DNA of 64,000 nucleotides from Phocaeicola faecium (GCF_014837055.1 NZ_JACSPQ010000011.1:41021-105020); one strand, 5' to 3'; shown: positions 54,507-63,803, numbered from the stretch's first letter. The notes: generated from the letters alone by a model not told the origin. Translations and numbers: made by a program.

Positions 54507-55334
54507 ATGAAAATCATTGCTTGCATACTGATTTTTACTGTTTTCGCGGCAGGCGGACTGAAAGCTCAAGCGCAGGATGTCCGCTTCCGTTCGCGTGCCG
54601 AAATCGACTCGTTGCTTAATCCGCCGTTGTTGCAGAACGCTGAAACCATTCTCCGTTTTGATGAAACGGTACAAAGCGTAGGAACCTTGACGGAAGACGA
54701 TGAACCGGTGGTTCGGAAGTTTGTTTGTACGAACATGGGCAGTCAGGCGGTTGAATTGGTACGGGTACAAACCACATGTAGTTGTATGACTGCCGGTTAT
54801 GCCAAAGGGGTGATTCCTTCGGGCGGACAGCGGGAAATAACATTGACCTATTTTCCGAAAAACCATCCCGGTACGGTCGATTCGAATGCGTTTGTTTATC
54901 TTTCGCTTTCACCTGAAACGCCCGTTGCGCGGCTGACGCTGATTGGCAATGTGATACCGGGTGCAGACGAGTGGGGGAGGTATCCTTACTTTATGGGGAA
55001 ATTGCGCCTGAAACAAAAACAACTGACCCTTGAGGTGGAAGAAAGCGAGGTGGTGACCGGACGTATTCTTTGTGCCAACAGCGGCGAGAAACCGTTGCGC
55101 CTGTCGGCTTTGATGATTCCGGAGTTTGCAGATTTTCATACCGAGCCGGAAGTGATTCATCCGGGCAGTGAGGCAGACCTTGTAATCAGCATCCGGAAAT
55201 CGATGTTGCCTGCAAACAGAAAAGCAAGCCTGACGTTTTCCGTTGTAGTCGAGGGAGTAGACGGACGACCTTCCGACCGTACTTTGAAAATAACGGTGAA
55301 AACTGTATCGAGTGATAATTTAAATAAAGAATAA
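54507..55334 (+). CDS. Secreted DUF1573 protein
   Basis: The 275-residue protein has a signal peptide ending LKAQAQ. A DUF1573 (ASH/MSP-like immunoglobulin) domain spans about residues 45-150, with VRKFVCTNMGSQAVELVRVQ, the family cysteine motif TTCSCMTA and GQREITLTYFPKNHPGTVD; a second related beta domain follows (TLEVEESEVVTGRILCANSG). Family function is unknown; members are common beside thioredoxin-like proteins in Bacteroidetes. It lies 16 bases after the protease gene and 6 before the lipocalin-like gene, within the same operon. Confidence 0.82.
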   Translation: MKIIACILIFTVFAAGGLKAQAQDVRFRSRAEIDSLLNPPLLQNAETILRFDETVQSVGTLTEDDEPVVRKFVCTNMGSQAVELVRVQTTCSCMTAGYAKGVIPSGGQREITLTYFPKNHPGTVDSNAFVYLSLSPETPVARLTLIGNVIPGADEWGRYPYFMGKLRLKQKQLTLEVEESEVVTGRILCANSGEKPLRLSALMIPEFADFHTEPEVIHPGSEADLVISIRKSMLPANRKASLTFSVVVEGVDGRPSDRTLKITVKTVSSDNLNKE

Positions 55335-55340
55335 AACGAT

Positions 55341-55823
55341 ATGAAGAATATTTTTAAATTAATGTTTCTGCTTACGCTGTTGTGCGGATTTTCTTCGTGC
55401 AGCGATGACGATGAGCCGGTAGTTCCTACACTGGAGGTAACGCCTGCCAACCTGAACGGAACGTGGCAACTGGCAGAATGGAACGGACAACCTTTGGCAG
55501 AAGGAGTTTATTGTTATGTCGTGTTTAACCGCCGCGAGCAGACTTTCGAGATGTATCAGAAATTCGACAGCATGTATGCCCGCTACATTACAGGCAGTTT
55601 CGATATTGAAGACGACCCCTATCTGGGTTCGGTAATCAGCGGCGAATACGATTATTGGAACGGCGACTGGAATCATGAATACATCGTGACCGATTTGTTG
55701 GAAAGCGGTTCGATGATATGGACGGCAAAAGACAACGAAAACGACGTCAGCAAATACGTGCGTTGCGACAAAGTGCCCGATGAAATCGTAGAAGAGGCAC
55801 GCATAGAAAATGCCGGCAATTAA
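55341..55823 (+). CDS. Lipocalin-like lipoprotein
   Basis: The 160-residue lipoprotein (lipobox FSSC, then SDDDEP, surface signal) resembles the small Bacteroidetes lipocalin-like domain: LNGTWQLAEWNGQPLAEGVY as the first strand, then alternating strands with YCYVVFNRREQTFEMYQKFD and SGEYDYWNGDWNHEYIVTDL. These small barrels may bind hydrophobic or peptide ligands; nothing more specific can be read. It is the last gene of the SusCD operon, ending 40 bases before a terminator. Confidence 0.68.
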   Translation: MKNIFKLMFLLTLLCGFSSCSDDDEPVVPTLEVTPANLNGTWQLAEWNGQPLAEGVYCYVVFNRREQTFEMYQKFDSMYARYITGSFDIEDDPYLGSVISGEYDYWNGDWNHEYIVTDLLESGSMIWTAKDNENDVSKYVRCDKVPDEIVEEARIENAGN

Positions 55824-55863
55824 TGGCAGGGTAAGAAACGTTCCTTAACAGACATTTGTTTTC

Positions 55864-55940
55864 TCATCCGGTATGGCTGGAGACCTCGCAGGATAATTCC
55901 TGCCACGAAGTTTTCGGCTGTACCGGATGATTTGTTTTCT
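55864..55940 (+). terminator. Terminator of the SusCD-protease operon
   Basis: A 10-bp stem TCATCCGGTA (55864-55873) with TACCGGATGA (55921-55930) encloses an inner hairpin GCAGGATAATTCCTGC and is followed by TTTGTTTTCT. Confidence 0.68.
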
Positions 55941-56072
55941 ATCCCTATCCCCTCCCGAAAAAGTAATGAAATGATACTGTTCTAAAAAGTGTGTCTGAGA
56001 TAGAGTTTTCGCAAAAAAAATTAACCTTCCTCAAATCTGCATATTTTCAGCGGTTTTTCCATAGATTTTCTC

Positions 56073-56080
56073 TAACTTTG
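56073..56080 (+). promoter_or_regulatory. -7 box of the TlpA-amidase operon
   Basis: TAACTTTG at 56073-56080, 29 bases before the start codon at 56110. No consensus -33. Confidence 0.45.
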
Positions 56081-56109
56081 ACGCATTATAAATAACCATA
56101 TCTGAAAAA

Positions 56110-56646
56110 ATGATGAAGAAGTGTATGATTTTGGCAGCCTTTATCGGCTGTCTGCTTGCCGCTATGACGGTTCAGGCACAAGTTACCCCCGATGCTGCGG
56201 GGTATATCGTGAAAGTGGGCGACACGGCTCCCGACTTTGAAATGACGCTTACCGACGGACAGCAAGTTAAACTCTCTTCGCTGCGTGGAAAGGTGGTGAT
56301 GCTGCAATTTACGGCAAGCTGGTGCGGGGTATGCCGCAAAGAGATGCCGTTCATCGAGCGGGATATTTGGCAGAAACATAAAGATAACGACGGGTTTGCA
56401 CTGTACGGCATCGACCGTGACGAACCGTTAGAGCGCGTAAAGGCTTTTGCCGAACAGACGAAGGTGACTTACCCGTTGGGGCTCGACCCCGGAGCAGATA
56501 TTTTTGCACTGTATGCCGACCGCAAGGCGGGCATCACCCGTAACGTGTTAATTGACAAAGAGGGGAAAATCGTGATGATGACACGCCTGTATAACGAAGA
56601 AGAATTTGCCGCGCTTTGTAAAAAAATAGATGAACTGCTGAAATGA
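56110..56646 (+). CDS. TlpA-like periplasmic thioredoxin
   Basis: The 178-residue protein has a signal peptide (cleaved near VQAQ) and a TlpA/ResA-type thioredoxin fold: VGDTAPDFEMTLTDG, FTASWCGVCRKEMPF with the redox pair Cys72-x-x-Cys75, and the later VLIDKEGKIVMMTRL. Such proteins reduce periplasmic disulfides, for example for cytochrome maturation or repair of secreted proteins. It has its own promoter and overlaps the amidase gene (ATGA at 56643-56646), so the two are translationally coupled. Confidence 0.92.
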   Translation: MMKKCMILAAFIGCLLAAMTVQAQVTPDAAGYIVKVGDTAPDFEMTLTDGQQVKLSSLRGKVVMLQFTASWCGVCRKEMPFIERDIWQKHKDNDGFALYGIDRDEPLERVKAFAEQTKVTYPLGLDPGADIFALYADRKAGITRNVLIDKEGKIVMMTRLYNEEEFAALCKKIDELLK

Positions 56647-57452
56647 ATAAGGTAAGGTTTTTGATTGTTTTGCTTTGCTGCCTGATGGCGCTTCCGGCGT
56701 TTCCCCGTAAGAAGAAACGTGAGAATTACGAGCCGCTGTTTGGTAAAGCGCTGGCTTCTTATTCTGTAACGTCCAGTTCGCTGAAGGGAGCGACGTTTTA
56801 TTTGGTAAGTGGTCACGGAGGTCCTGACCCCGGATGTATCGGGCGGTATCAGGGGCATAATTTACACGAAGATGAGTATGCTTACGACATCATCCTGCGC
56901 TTGGGACGCGAGTTGCTGAAACGCGGTGCGGAGGTACATTTTATCATTCAGGATGCGAAAGACGGCATACGCAACCAAGCTGTTTTAAACAACAGCAAGC
57001 GAGAAACGTGTATGGGGAAGGCTATTCCCTTGAATCAGGTTGCCCGCCTGCAACAGCGTTGCGATGCCATAAATCGCCTGTATCATAGCGATAAAAGCCG
57101 TTATAAACGTGCCGTATTCATCCATGTGGATAGCCGGGAACGCGGAAAGCAAACCGATACTTATTTTTATTATGCTCACGGCAGCCGATACGGAAAGCGT
57201 TTGGCTCAGGGAATCAGGCAGACTTTTAAAGCAAAATACGATTATCATCAGCCGACCCGAGGTTTCCGGGGAACGGTGAGTGAGCGTGATTTGTTTGTGT
57301 TGAATAAAACGGCTCCGGTAGCGGTTTTCTTGGAAGTGGGAAACATCCAGAATGCACAAGACCAAAAGCGGTTGGTGATAGCCGATAACCGTCAGGCACT
57401 GGCAAACTGGATTACACTGGCTATCGAGGCGGATTATAAGAAGTCGAAATAA
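56643..57452 (+). CDS. N-acetylmuramoyl-L-alanine amidase
   Basis: The 269-residue protein has a short signal-like N-terminus and an Amidase_3 domain that cleaves the amide bond between muramic acid and the stem peptide in the periplasm. Zinc-site motifs are YLVSGHGGPDPGCIG (His), LHEDEYAYDIILRL (Glu), VFIHVDSRE (His) and the catalytic Glu in VFLEVGNIQNAQD. The typical GHG start and the conserved NIQN end place it in the AmiA/AmiC-like group, without an extra cell-wall-binding domain. It overlaps the TlpA-like gene by 4 bases and ends at the terminator at 57603-57660. Confidence 0.92.
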   Translation: MNKVRFLIVLLCCLMALPAFPRKKKRENYEPLFGKALASYSVTSSSLKGATFYLVSGHGGPDPGCIGRYQGHNLHEDEYAYDIILRLGRELLKRGAEVHFIIQDAKDGIRNQAVLNNSKRETCMGKAIPLNQVARLQQRCDAINRLYHSDKSRYKRAVFIHVDSRERGKQTDTYFYYAHGSRYGKRLAQGIRQTFKAKYDYHQPTRGFRGTVSERDLFVLNKTAPVAVFLEVGNIQNAQDQKRLVIADNRQALANWITLAIEADYKKSK

Positions 57453-57602
57453 GCTAACTGTCGTAAAGAAAACAGGTAATGGTTTCTGCGGGAATGCCAT
57501 CCGAAATTTATGCGGATGCGTCAGGTAACGCAAGCCGACAGACCGAGGAAAACTAACGCTTGCGTCGATAGACTTATCCGTATGCGTTGAGAGGATATGA
57601 AT

Positions 57603-57660
57603 TACCCGGAATTTCGTGAAAAGTCAAGGCTGTTCAGTCACGGAATTCCGGGTATATTTT
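57603..57660 (+). terminator. Terminator after the amidase gene
   Basis: A 16-bp inverted repeat (57603-57618 with 57639-57654, one G-T pair) followed by TATTTTTAC. Confidence 0.82.
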
Positions 57661-57684
57661 TACGGATGTCTGCCTTTCATCCCA

Positions 57685-58224
57685 TCAGAGCCGACACTCT
57701 TTCAGCAGCATACCATCGAGGTTGTAAACCGACATCTTGCCGCTTTCGTAGACGGCAAATGTGGGTTCGTTTCCACCTTTGGGGAAAGTAATCGAGCCGG
57801 TGTTACAGATGATTCCGCCCTCGTGGTGCTCTACCTTCCAAAGATGTGTATGCCCGTAAACAAAGCAGTCGAATTTGCCTCTCGGCTGTTTCTCCTCGTT
57901 ATACACGTGTCCGTGGGTGAGGAAAAGGCGTTTCCCTTCATCTACCACCAATGCATAATCCGACAGAATCGGGAAATCGAGCAACATCTGGTCTACCTCT
58001 GCGTCGCAATTCCCCCGGATGGCGATAACGGAGTCTGCCATGGCGTTCAGACGTGCAGCGATACCCTTCGGGTCCAGTCCCTCCGGCAGCCGGTTGCGCG
58101 GCCCGTAATTCAAAATGTCTCCCAAGACGCAAAGCATGTCGCAATGCTGTTCGTCGTAAAACTTCAGGGCTTTTTCCAAAGCCGGCAGCGAGCCGTGTAT
58201 GTCGGATATTATCAGATATTTCAT
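57685..58224 (-). CDS. yfcE: YfcE-like phosphodiesterase
   Basis: The 179-residue calcineurin-like enzyme matches E. coli YfcE in length and motifs: LIISDIHGSL (residues 4-13), VLGDILNYGPRN, AIRGNCDAEVD, LFLTHGHVYNEE and FVYGHTHLWKVE. YfcE hydrolyses artificial phosphodiesters with manganese; its natural substrate is not known. It lies 4 bases after the small lipoprotein gene at 58229 on the minus strand and shares its transcript. Confidence 0.92.
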   Translation of the reverse strand: MKYLIISDIHGSLPALEKALKFYDEQHCDMLCVLGDILNYGPRNRLPEGLDPKGIAARLNAMADSVIAIRGNCDAEVDQMLLDFPILSDYALVVDEGKRLFLTHGHVYNEEKQPRGKFDCFVYGHTHLWKVEHHEGGIICNTGSITFPKGGNEPTFAVYESGKMSVYNLDGMLLKECRL

Positions 58225-58228
58225 ACTA

Positions 58229-58618
58229 TTATTCTTCCTCTCCTTCTTTTAGTTGTTTGATAGCATCATCGATAAAGCTGTCTGCCTTATCTAACAGATT
58301 ATTCAGTTCTTCTTTAAATTCCTGATGATTGAAATCGGCTGCCTTGTTGACAAATTCTTCCGAGAGATTCTCTATCTCTTTTTGCTGTTCTTCCGTCATT
58401 TCGTTGAGCAGTCCTTTGCCTTTCGCGTTGATTTCTTTGAACCGTTCGCCCACCTCTTTCCAGTCTTCTTCCGTGTATGAAGATGCATTCTGCATGGTTT
58501 CTTCCGCAAGTTCTTTCATCTCTCTCGCGTAATCTTCGGCTGTGTAACCGGTACATGCCGTAAGACAACTTCCGCAGATAACAGCCGTTATCAGCATTTT
58601 GGCTAAATTCTTTTTCAT
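58229..58618 (-). CDS. Small helical lipoprotein, unknown function
   Basis: The 129-residue protein has lipobox LTAC and the mature part is almost entirely charged amphipathic helix: YAREMKELAEETMQN, KEINAKGKGLLNEMTEEQQ, SEEFVNKAADFNHQEFKEEL and DDAIKQLKEGEEE. This suggests a coiled-coil or helical bundle anchored to a membrane. I do not recognise a named family. It precedes yfcE by 4 bases and has a -7 box at 58650-58657, so it heads a two-gene operon. Confidence 0.7.
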   Translation of the reverse strand: MKKNLAKMLITAVICGSCLTACTGYTAEDYAREMKELAEETMQNASSYTEEDWKEVGERFKEINAKGKGLLNEMTEEQQKEIENLSEEFVNKAADFNHQEFKEELNNLLDKADSFIDDAIKQLKEGEEE

Positions 58619-58649
58619 AAGCGTAGGTGTTTTGGTGAATTAGTTTTTG

Positions 58650-58657
58650 CAAAGATA
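58650..58657 (-). promoter_or_regulatory. -7 box of the small lipoprotein-yfcE operon
   Basis: TATCTTTG on the minus strand, 31 bases before the start codon at 58618. Confidence 0.5.
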
Positions 58658-58714
58658 AAAATATCGTTAGAATAATCAACCATTCAAGGGTTTCCGACAA
58701 CTATTTTTTTGATA

Positions 58715-58889
58715 AGAGCCTGTTTTAATTTTCCGATTAAGTATTTTTATCCGCCCCTTTTTGAGTTTGTTTCCGGTCTGTTTCCCCGTTTTTACTCGTC
58801 AGATAGCCCGCTATCCTCCTCGTAAAAACGAAAAAACATTCTCGAAAACAATTCTCAAACTGAGGCAGAGCAAAATTTAAACAGGCTCT
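58715..58889. repeat. MITE-like element with 18-bp terminal inverted repeats
   Basis: A 175-base element bounded by AGAGCCTGTTTTAATTTT (58715-58732) and its inverted copy AAAATTTAAACAGGCTCT (58872-58889), matching at 17 of 18 positions. The interior has no gene. The 14-mer TTTAAACAGGCTCT of one end also occurs alone at 39440-39453, which suggests a mobile repeat family. No clear target-site duplication is seen. Confidence 0.68.
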
Positions 58890-58967
58890 AAAAAGAATAA
58901 AAAAACGGTCGCCTTTCCAGCGAAAAGCGACCGTTGAGGTGAGAATGAATATCAGTTTTTTTATTCT

Positions 58968-61900
58968 TTATTCATGAGGTTCGTTGCTCCAGTCCATAGC
59001 AGCCATGCGTTTGTAAGAAGCATAACGTTTCTTAGCCATTTCTTCGCAGGCAGCAAACAGGTCGGCAGCTTCTGTCGGGTATTGTTTCATTACCGATGCG
59101 AAACGAACTTCACCCTTCAGATAGTCTTGGAAGCCTTCCCAGTTCGGTTCTTTAGAGTCGAGTGAGAACGGATTCTTACCTTCTTCTTCCAGAGCCGGGT
59201 TGAAGCGCCACAGATGCCAGTAACCGCATTCAACCGCTTTCGCTTCTTCAGCCTGTGATTTACCCATGCCCGACTTCAATCCGTGGTTGATACACGGAGC
59301 GTAAGCGATAACCAATGACGGTCCGGGGTATGCTTCGGCTTCGCGGATAGCTTTCAGCGTCTGAGCTTGGTCGGCTCCCATAGCGATTTGAGCTACGTAA
59401 ACGTATCCGTAAGTAGTGGCAATCATACCGAGGTCTTTCTTGCGTACTCGCTTACCTGAAGCAGCAAACTTAGCAATAGCTCCCATCGGAGTAGCCTTAG
59501 ATGACTGACCACCGGTGTTAGAATAAACTTCCGTATCGAGAACGAGGATGTTTACGTCTTCGCCCGAAGCGATAACGTGGTCAAGACCTCCGTAACCGAT
59601 ATCGTAAGAAGCACCGTCACCACCGATAATCCACTGTGAACGTTTAATCAGGTAATCTCTGAATTCGTAGATGGTAGCGCAAGACGGACATTTGTCTTTA
59701 GCAGCTTCTACCAACGGGATAATCTTTTCGGCAGCAGCCTTGCTCTTGTCGGCATCGTTGCGTCCGTCAATCCACTCTTGGAATGCTTCTTTGTATTCAG
59801 CCGGAGTACCTTCAGCAGCAATAGCAGTCTGCATAGCTTCTTCAATGCGGTTACGCAGCTTCTTGTTTGCCAATTCCATACCCAAACCAAATTCGCAGAA
59901 GTCTTCGAACAAAGAGTTTGCCCAAGCCGGACCCTGACCTTTTTCGTTGGTAGTATACGGAGTTGAAGGAACAGAACCAGAGTAGATAGAAGAACATCCG
60001 GTAGCGTTAGATACCATTTCACGGTCGCCAAACAGCTGAGAAATCAGTTTTACGTACGGAGTTTCACCACATCCTGCACAAGCTCCTGAGAACTCGAACA
60101 GCGGAGTAGCAAACTGCGAGTTCTTCACGTTTGCCTTGATATCAACAAGGTGTTGTTTGCTCTTCACGTTTTCAGAACAGTAAGTCCAGTTGTCTGCTTC
60201 AGCCAATTGGCTTTCCAAGTGCTTCATCGTAAGAGCCTTGCCACCCTTCTTCGGATTGCCCGGACATACATCGGCACAGTTACCACAGCCCAAGCAGTCA
60301 AGTACGTCTACCTGTACGCGGAAAGTCATACCGTCGAATTGTTTTCCTACGGCTTTCAGCATCGGGAAGTTTGCACCCTTCTGTTCTTCAGCATCGAGAA
60401 CGAACGGACGAATAGCAGCGTGCGGACAAACGTATGCACACTTGTTACACTGGATACAAGTTTCAGGATTCCATTCGGGTACGAAAGCAGCCACACCGCG
60501 TTTTTCGTATTTTGCCGTGCCCTGATACCAAGTACCGTCTTCGATACCTTTGAATGCAGATACCGGCAGCAAGTCACCGTCTTGTGCATTAATCGGACGA
60601 ACTACTTCGTTGATGAATGCCGGGTCGTTGTTGGCAGCAGCAGGTTCAACTTCCAAGTTAGCCCAAGCCGGGTCAACGGTCAGCTGCTTGTATTCACCAC
60701 CGCGGTCAACGGCTGCATAGTTCTTGTTCACCACGTCTTCACCCTTCTTACCGTATGACTTCACGATGAACTTCTTCATCTGTTCAACAGCCAAGTCTAC
60801 CGGAATAACTCCCGTAATGCGGAAGAATGCCGACTGAAGGATGGTATTTGTACGGTTACCCAAACCAATTTCCTGTGCAATCTGAGTAGCGTTGATGTAG
60901 TAAACCGTGATATTGTTTTGAGCGAAATACTTCTTAACTTTGTTAGGCAGGTTCTTAGCCAATTCTTCGCCTTCCCAAATGGTGTTCAGCAAGAAAGTAC
61001 CGTTCTTACGCAAACCGCGTGTAACATCGTACATGTGCAGGTAAGCCTGAACGTGGCAAGCTACAAAGTTCGGGGTAGTAACCAAGTAAGTAGAACGAAT
61101 CGGATGGTCGCCGAAACGTAAGTGAGAGCAGGTGAAACCTCCCGACTTCTTAGAGTCGTAAGAGAAGTAAGCCTGACAATATTTGTCGGTATTGTCACCG
61201 ATGATTTTTACAGAGTTCTTGTTAGCACCTACCGTACCGTCAGCTCCCAAACCATAGAACTTAGCTTCGAATACGCCTTCGCCACCCAAAGCGATTTCTT
61301 CTTTCTGGGGCAGAGAAGTAAACGTAACGTCGTCTACGATACCGATGGTAAAGTGGTCTTTCGGCATCGGGAGTTCCAAGTTTTCGAATACCGATAAGAT
61401 TTGAGCCGGAGTAGTATCCTTAGAACCCAGACCGTAACGTCCGCCTACGATGATCGGGGCATTTTCCTGTCCGTAGAAGCAGTCTCTTACATCCAAGTAC
61501 AACGGTTCGCCGTTAGAACCCGGTTCTTTCGTGCGGTCAAGAACAGCAATGCGTTTCACTGTCTTAGGCACTTTTGCCAAGAAATGTTTAGCAGAGAACG
61601 GACGATACAAGTGAACAGCTACCAAACCAACCTTCTTGCCTTGAGCCATCAGGTAATCGATAGCTTCGCGCGTAGCTTCGGTTACTGAACCCATAGCGAT
61701 GATGATGTTTTCTGCATCTTCAGCACCATAGTAGTCGAACAAGCCATAGTTACGTCCGGTAATCTTGTTGATTTCATTCATATATTCTTCTACGATAGCC
61801 GGAACAGCTTCATAGAACGGGTTGCATGATTCTCTGTGTTGGAAGAAATGGTCAGGGTTTTCAGCCATACCGCGAGCCACCGGTTTGTTAGGAGACAAAG

Positions 61901-62525
61901 CACGGTTACGGAATTCAGCCAAAGCCTTCTGGTCGATAAGCGGAGCAAGGTCTTCGTTGTCCAGCTTTTCAATCTTCTGAATTTCGTGAGAAGTACGGAA
62001 ACCGTCGAAGAAGTTTACGAACGGAACGCGAGACTTGATGGTAGCCAAATGAGCCACGCCCGCCAAGTCCATAACTTCCTGCACAGAACCTTCGCACAGC
62101 ATAGCGAAACCGGTCTGACGGGTAGACATAACATCCTGATGGTCGCCGAAGATACACAAAGCATGAGAAGCCAGTGTACGGGCAGAAACATGGAATACGC
62201 AAGGCAAGAATTCACCTGCAATCTTATACATGTTAGGAATCATCAACAGAAGACCCTGAGAAGCTGTATAAGTAGTGGTCAATGCGCCTGCCTGAAGTGA
62301 ACCGTGAACAGCACCTGCGGCACCGCCTTCAGACTGCATTTCCTGAACCAAAACAGTTTCGCCGAAGATGTTTTTACGACCTGCGGCAGCCCATTCGTCT
62401 ACGTGTTCTGCCATAGTAGACGACGGAGTGATGGGGTAGATAGCAGCTACTTCCGTAAACATGTACGAAATGTGAGCAGCAGCTTCGTTACCATCACATG
62501 TGATAAATTTTTTTTGTTTAGTCAT
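58968..62525 (-). CDS. nifJ: Pyruvate:ferredoxin (flavodoxin) oxidoreductase
   Basis: The 1185-residue homodimeric-type enzyme oxidises pyruvate and CoA to acetyl-CoA and CO2 and reduces ferredoxin or flavodoxin, the central step of anaerobic pyruvate use. Domains in order: domain I with YPITPSSTMAEHVDEWAA and GGAAGAVHGSLQAGALTTT, domain II, the gamma domain, a 2x[4Fe-4S] ferredoxin-like domain (CIQCNKCAYVCP and CLGCGNCADVCP), then the TPP-binding part with GACAGCGETPYVKLISQLFG and IIGGDGASYDIGYGGLDHV. Length is normal for single-chain PFOR. It links to lactate oxidation at 6.6-9.3 kb, which also yields pyruvate. Confidence 0.97.
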   Translation of the reverse strand: MTKQKKFITCDGNEAAAHISYMFTEVAAIYPITPSSTMAEHVDEWAAAGRKNIFGETVLVQEMQSEGGAAGAVHGSLQAGALTTTYTASQGLLLMIPNMYKIAGEFLPCVFHVSARTLASHALCIFGDHQDVMSTRQTGFAMLCEGSVQEVMDLAGVAHLATIKSRVPFVNFFDGFRTSHEIQKIEKLDNEDLAPLIDQKALAEFRNRALSPNKPVARGMAENPDHFFQHRESCNPFYEAVPAIVEEYMNEINKITGRNYGLFDYYGAEDAENIIIAMGSVTEATREAIDYLMAQGKKVGLVAVHLYRPFSAKHFLAKVPKTVKRIAVLDRTKEPGSNGEPLYLDVRDCFYGQENAPIIVGGRYGLGSKDTTPAQILSVFENLELPMPKDHFTIGIVDDVTFTSLPQKEEIALGGEGVFEAKFYGLGADGTVGANKNSVKIIGDNTDKYCQAYFSYDSKKSGGFTCSHLRFGDHPIRSTYLVTTPNFVACHVQAYLHMYDVTRGLRKNGTFLLNTIWEGEELAKNLPNKVKKYFAQNNITVYYINATQIAQEIGLGNRTNTILQSAFFRITGVIPVDLAVEQMKKFIVKSYGKKGEDVVNKNYAAVDRGGEYKQLTVDPAWANLEVEPAAANNDPAFINEVVRPINAQDGDLLPVSAFKGIEDGTWYQGTAKYEKRGVAAFVPEWNPETCIQCNKCAYVCPHAAIRPFVLDAEEQKGANFPMLKAVGKQFDGMTFRVQVDVLDCLGCGNCADVCPGNPKKGGKALTMKHLESQLAEADNWTYCSENVKSKQHLVDIKANVKNSQFATPLFEFSGACAGCGETPYVKLISQLFGDREMVSNATGCSSIYSGSVPSTPYTTNEKGQGPAWANSLFEDFCEFGLGMELANKKLRNRIEEAMQTAIAAEGTPAEYKEAFQEWIDGRNDADKSKAAAEKIIPLVEAAKDKCPSCATIYEFRDYLIKRSQWIIGGDGASYDIGYGGLDHVIASGEDVNILVLDTEVYSNTGGQSSKATPMGAIAKFAASGKRVRKKDLGMIATTYGYVYVAQIAMGADQAQTLKAIREAEAYPGPSLVIAYAPCINHGLKSGMGKSQAEEAKAVECGYWHLWRFNPALEEEGKNPFSLDSKEPNWEGFQDYLKGEVRFASVMKQYPTEAADLFAACEEMAKKRYASYKRMAAMDWSNEPHE

Positions 62526-62602
62526 ACGATTACTAATTATAACTTAGTTAATAAAATATTTGTTCTCCGCATTCCGTTCCGGTAAAACCGGACAGAATAA
62601 TC

Positions 62603-63781
62603 TTAATAGAGGAAGCCGAACAGCCATAAAGGTATTTGGCTTCCGTGTCCTAATTCTAATTTGTGCATGGCGTAATAAACGTTCGGGTTGCTTTTTACCT
62701 TGCTTCCTTCGGCGCAGATGCGGAAATGCAAATTACCGTCTACAAGGAACGAAGTACCCTTTTCGCCTTTGTTCACCTTATGGTCTTTCCACATCGTATT
62801 TACGAAGAACGTTTCCAGAACATCCTGTTCTTCCACTTTTACCGGGTAGATGCTGTACATCAGATTTGTATTGTGCATCATGATTTTAGCCGGCTTCTTC
62901 GGAAATACTTCACCTTTCGGGTAAACCATGTTTATCAGTCGCGCGTCGGCAAGATATTTAATGTAATTCATAACCGTGGCACGCGAAGTTTGTATGTCCG
63001 TGGCAAGCTGGCTCACGTTAGGAGCCACCGGGCCGTCTACTGCCAACAAATATAGTAATTTTTTTATCTTTGAGAGATATTTCAGTTCAATTTGTTTTAT
63101 AAGAAGAATATCTACTTCAATCATCATGTTCATGGTCTTCAGCAAATTCTCCGAAAAGTTTCTTTTTTCCAAGAAAAACGGATAAAAACCATGATGGATA
63201 TAGTCTTGCAGATAGTTCAGCGGATTGAGGTGAGGAAGGATGGTTTTGGCGATGTGTTCGTGGTTGGTCAAGATTTCTTCCAATGTATAGGGTGAGAAAT
63301 GGCTTCCTGTTTGCAGGTTCAGAAATTCGCGGAACGAGAATCCGCGCAGGTTATACGATTTTACGATTCCGTTCAGCTCCGGATTCTCATCTTTCAGCCG
63401 CATTACCGATGAACCGCTGAATACGATTTTCAGGTTGGGATAGCGTTCGTAACACGTGCGCAGCGCATGGCTCCAGTCGGGGAGCTTGAATACTTGGTCG
63501 ATAAGCAAGACTTTTCCTCCGCGTTTCACGAATTCGCCTGCAAAATCCACTAAATTGCATTGTGAGAAGTAGAAGTTATTCATGTTGACAAACAGGCAAG
63601 AGCGGTCGAGCCCGAATTTTTCTTTCGCGTATTGTAACAGAAAAGTGGTTTTTCCCACGCCTCGCGTTCCTTTAATGCCGATAAGACGTGCGTTCCAGTC
63701 TATTTCGTCCATCAAATCGCGGCGTACGGGTGCATTCGTATGCTCTACCAGATAGCTGTGTGTCCTGTAAAATGATTCCAT
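62603..63781 (-). CDS. AAA ATPase with DUF4143 domain
   Basis: The 392-residue protein belongs to the AAA_14/DUF4143 family. Walker A GTRGVGKTT is at residues 38-46, Walker B lies in KVLLIDQVFKLPDW, and a sensor is in KIVFSGSSVMRL. The C-terminal DUF4143 region starts near residue 200 and includes a winged-helix-like segment (VSQLATDIQTSRATVMNYIK), ending in YYAMHKLELGHGSQIPLWLF. These cytoplasmic ATPases are scattered in Bacteroidetes genomes; function is not known. Its own promoter at 63804-63834 is canonical, so it is monocistronic. Confidence 0.9.
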   Translation of the reverse strand: MESFYRTHSYLVEHTNAPVRRDLMDEIDWNARLIGIKGTRGVGKTTFLLQYAKEKFGLDRSCLFVNMNNFYFSQCNLVDFAGEFVKRGGKVLLIDQVFKLPDWSHALRTCYERYPNLKIVFSGSSVMRLKDENPELNGIVKSYNLRGFSFREFLNLQTGSHFSPYTLEEILTNHEHIAKTILPHLNPLNYLQDYIHHGFYPFFLEKRNFSENLLKTMNMMIEVDILLIKQIELKYLSKIKKLLYLLAVDGPVAPNVSQLATDIQTSRATVMNYIKYLADARLINMVYPKGEVFPKKPAKIMMHNTNLMYSIYPVKVEEQDVLETFFVNTMWKDHKVNKGEKGTSFLVDGNLHFRICAEGSKVKSNPNVYYAMHKLELGHGSQIPLWLFGFLY

Positions 63782-63803
63782 GAATGTTTGGGTTTCTTCG
63801 CTG

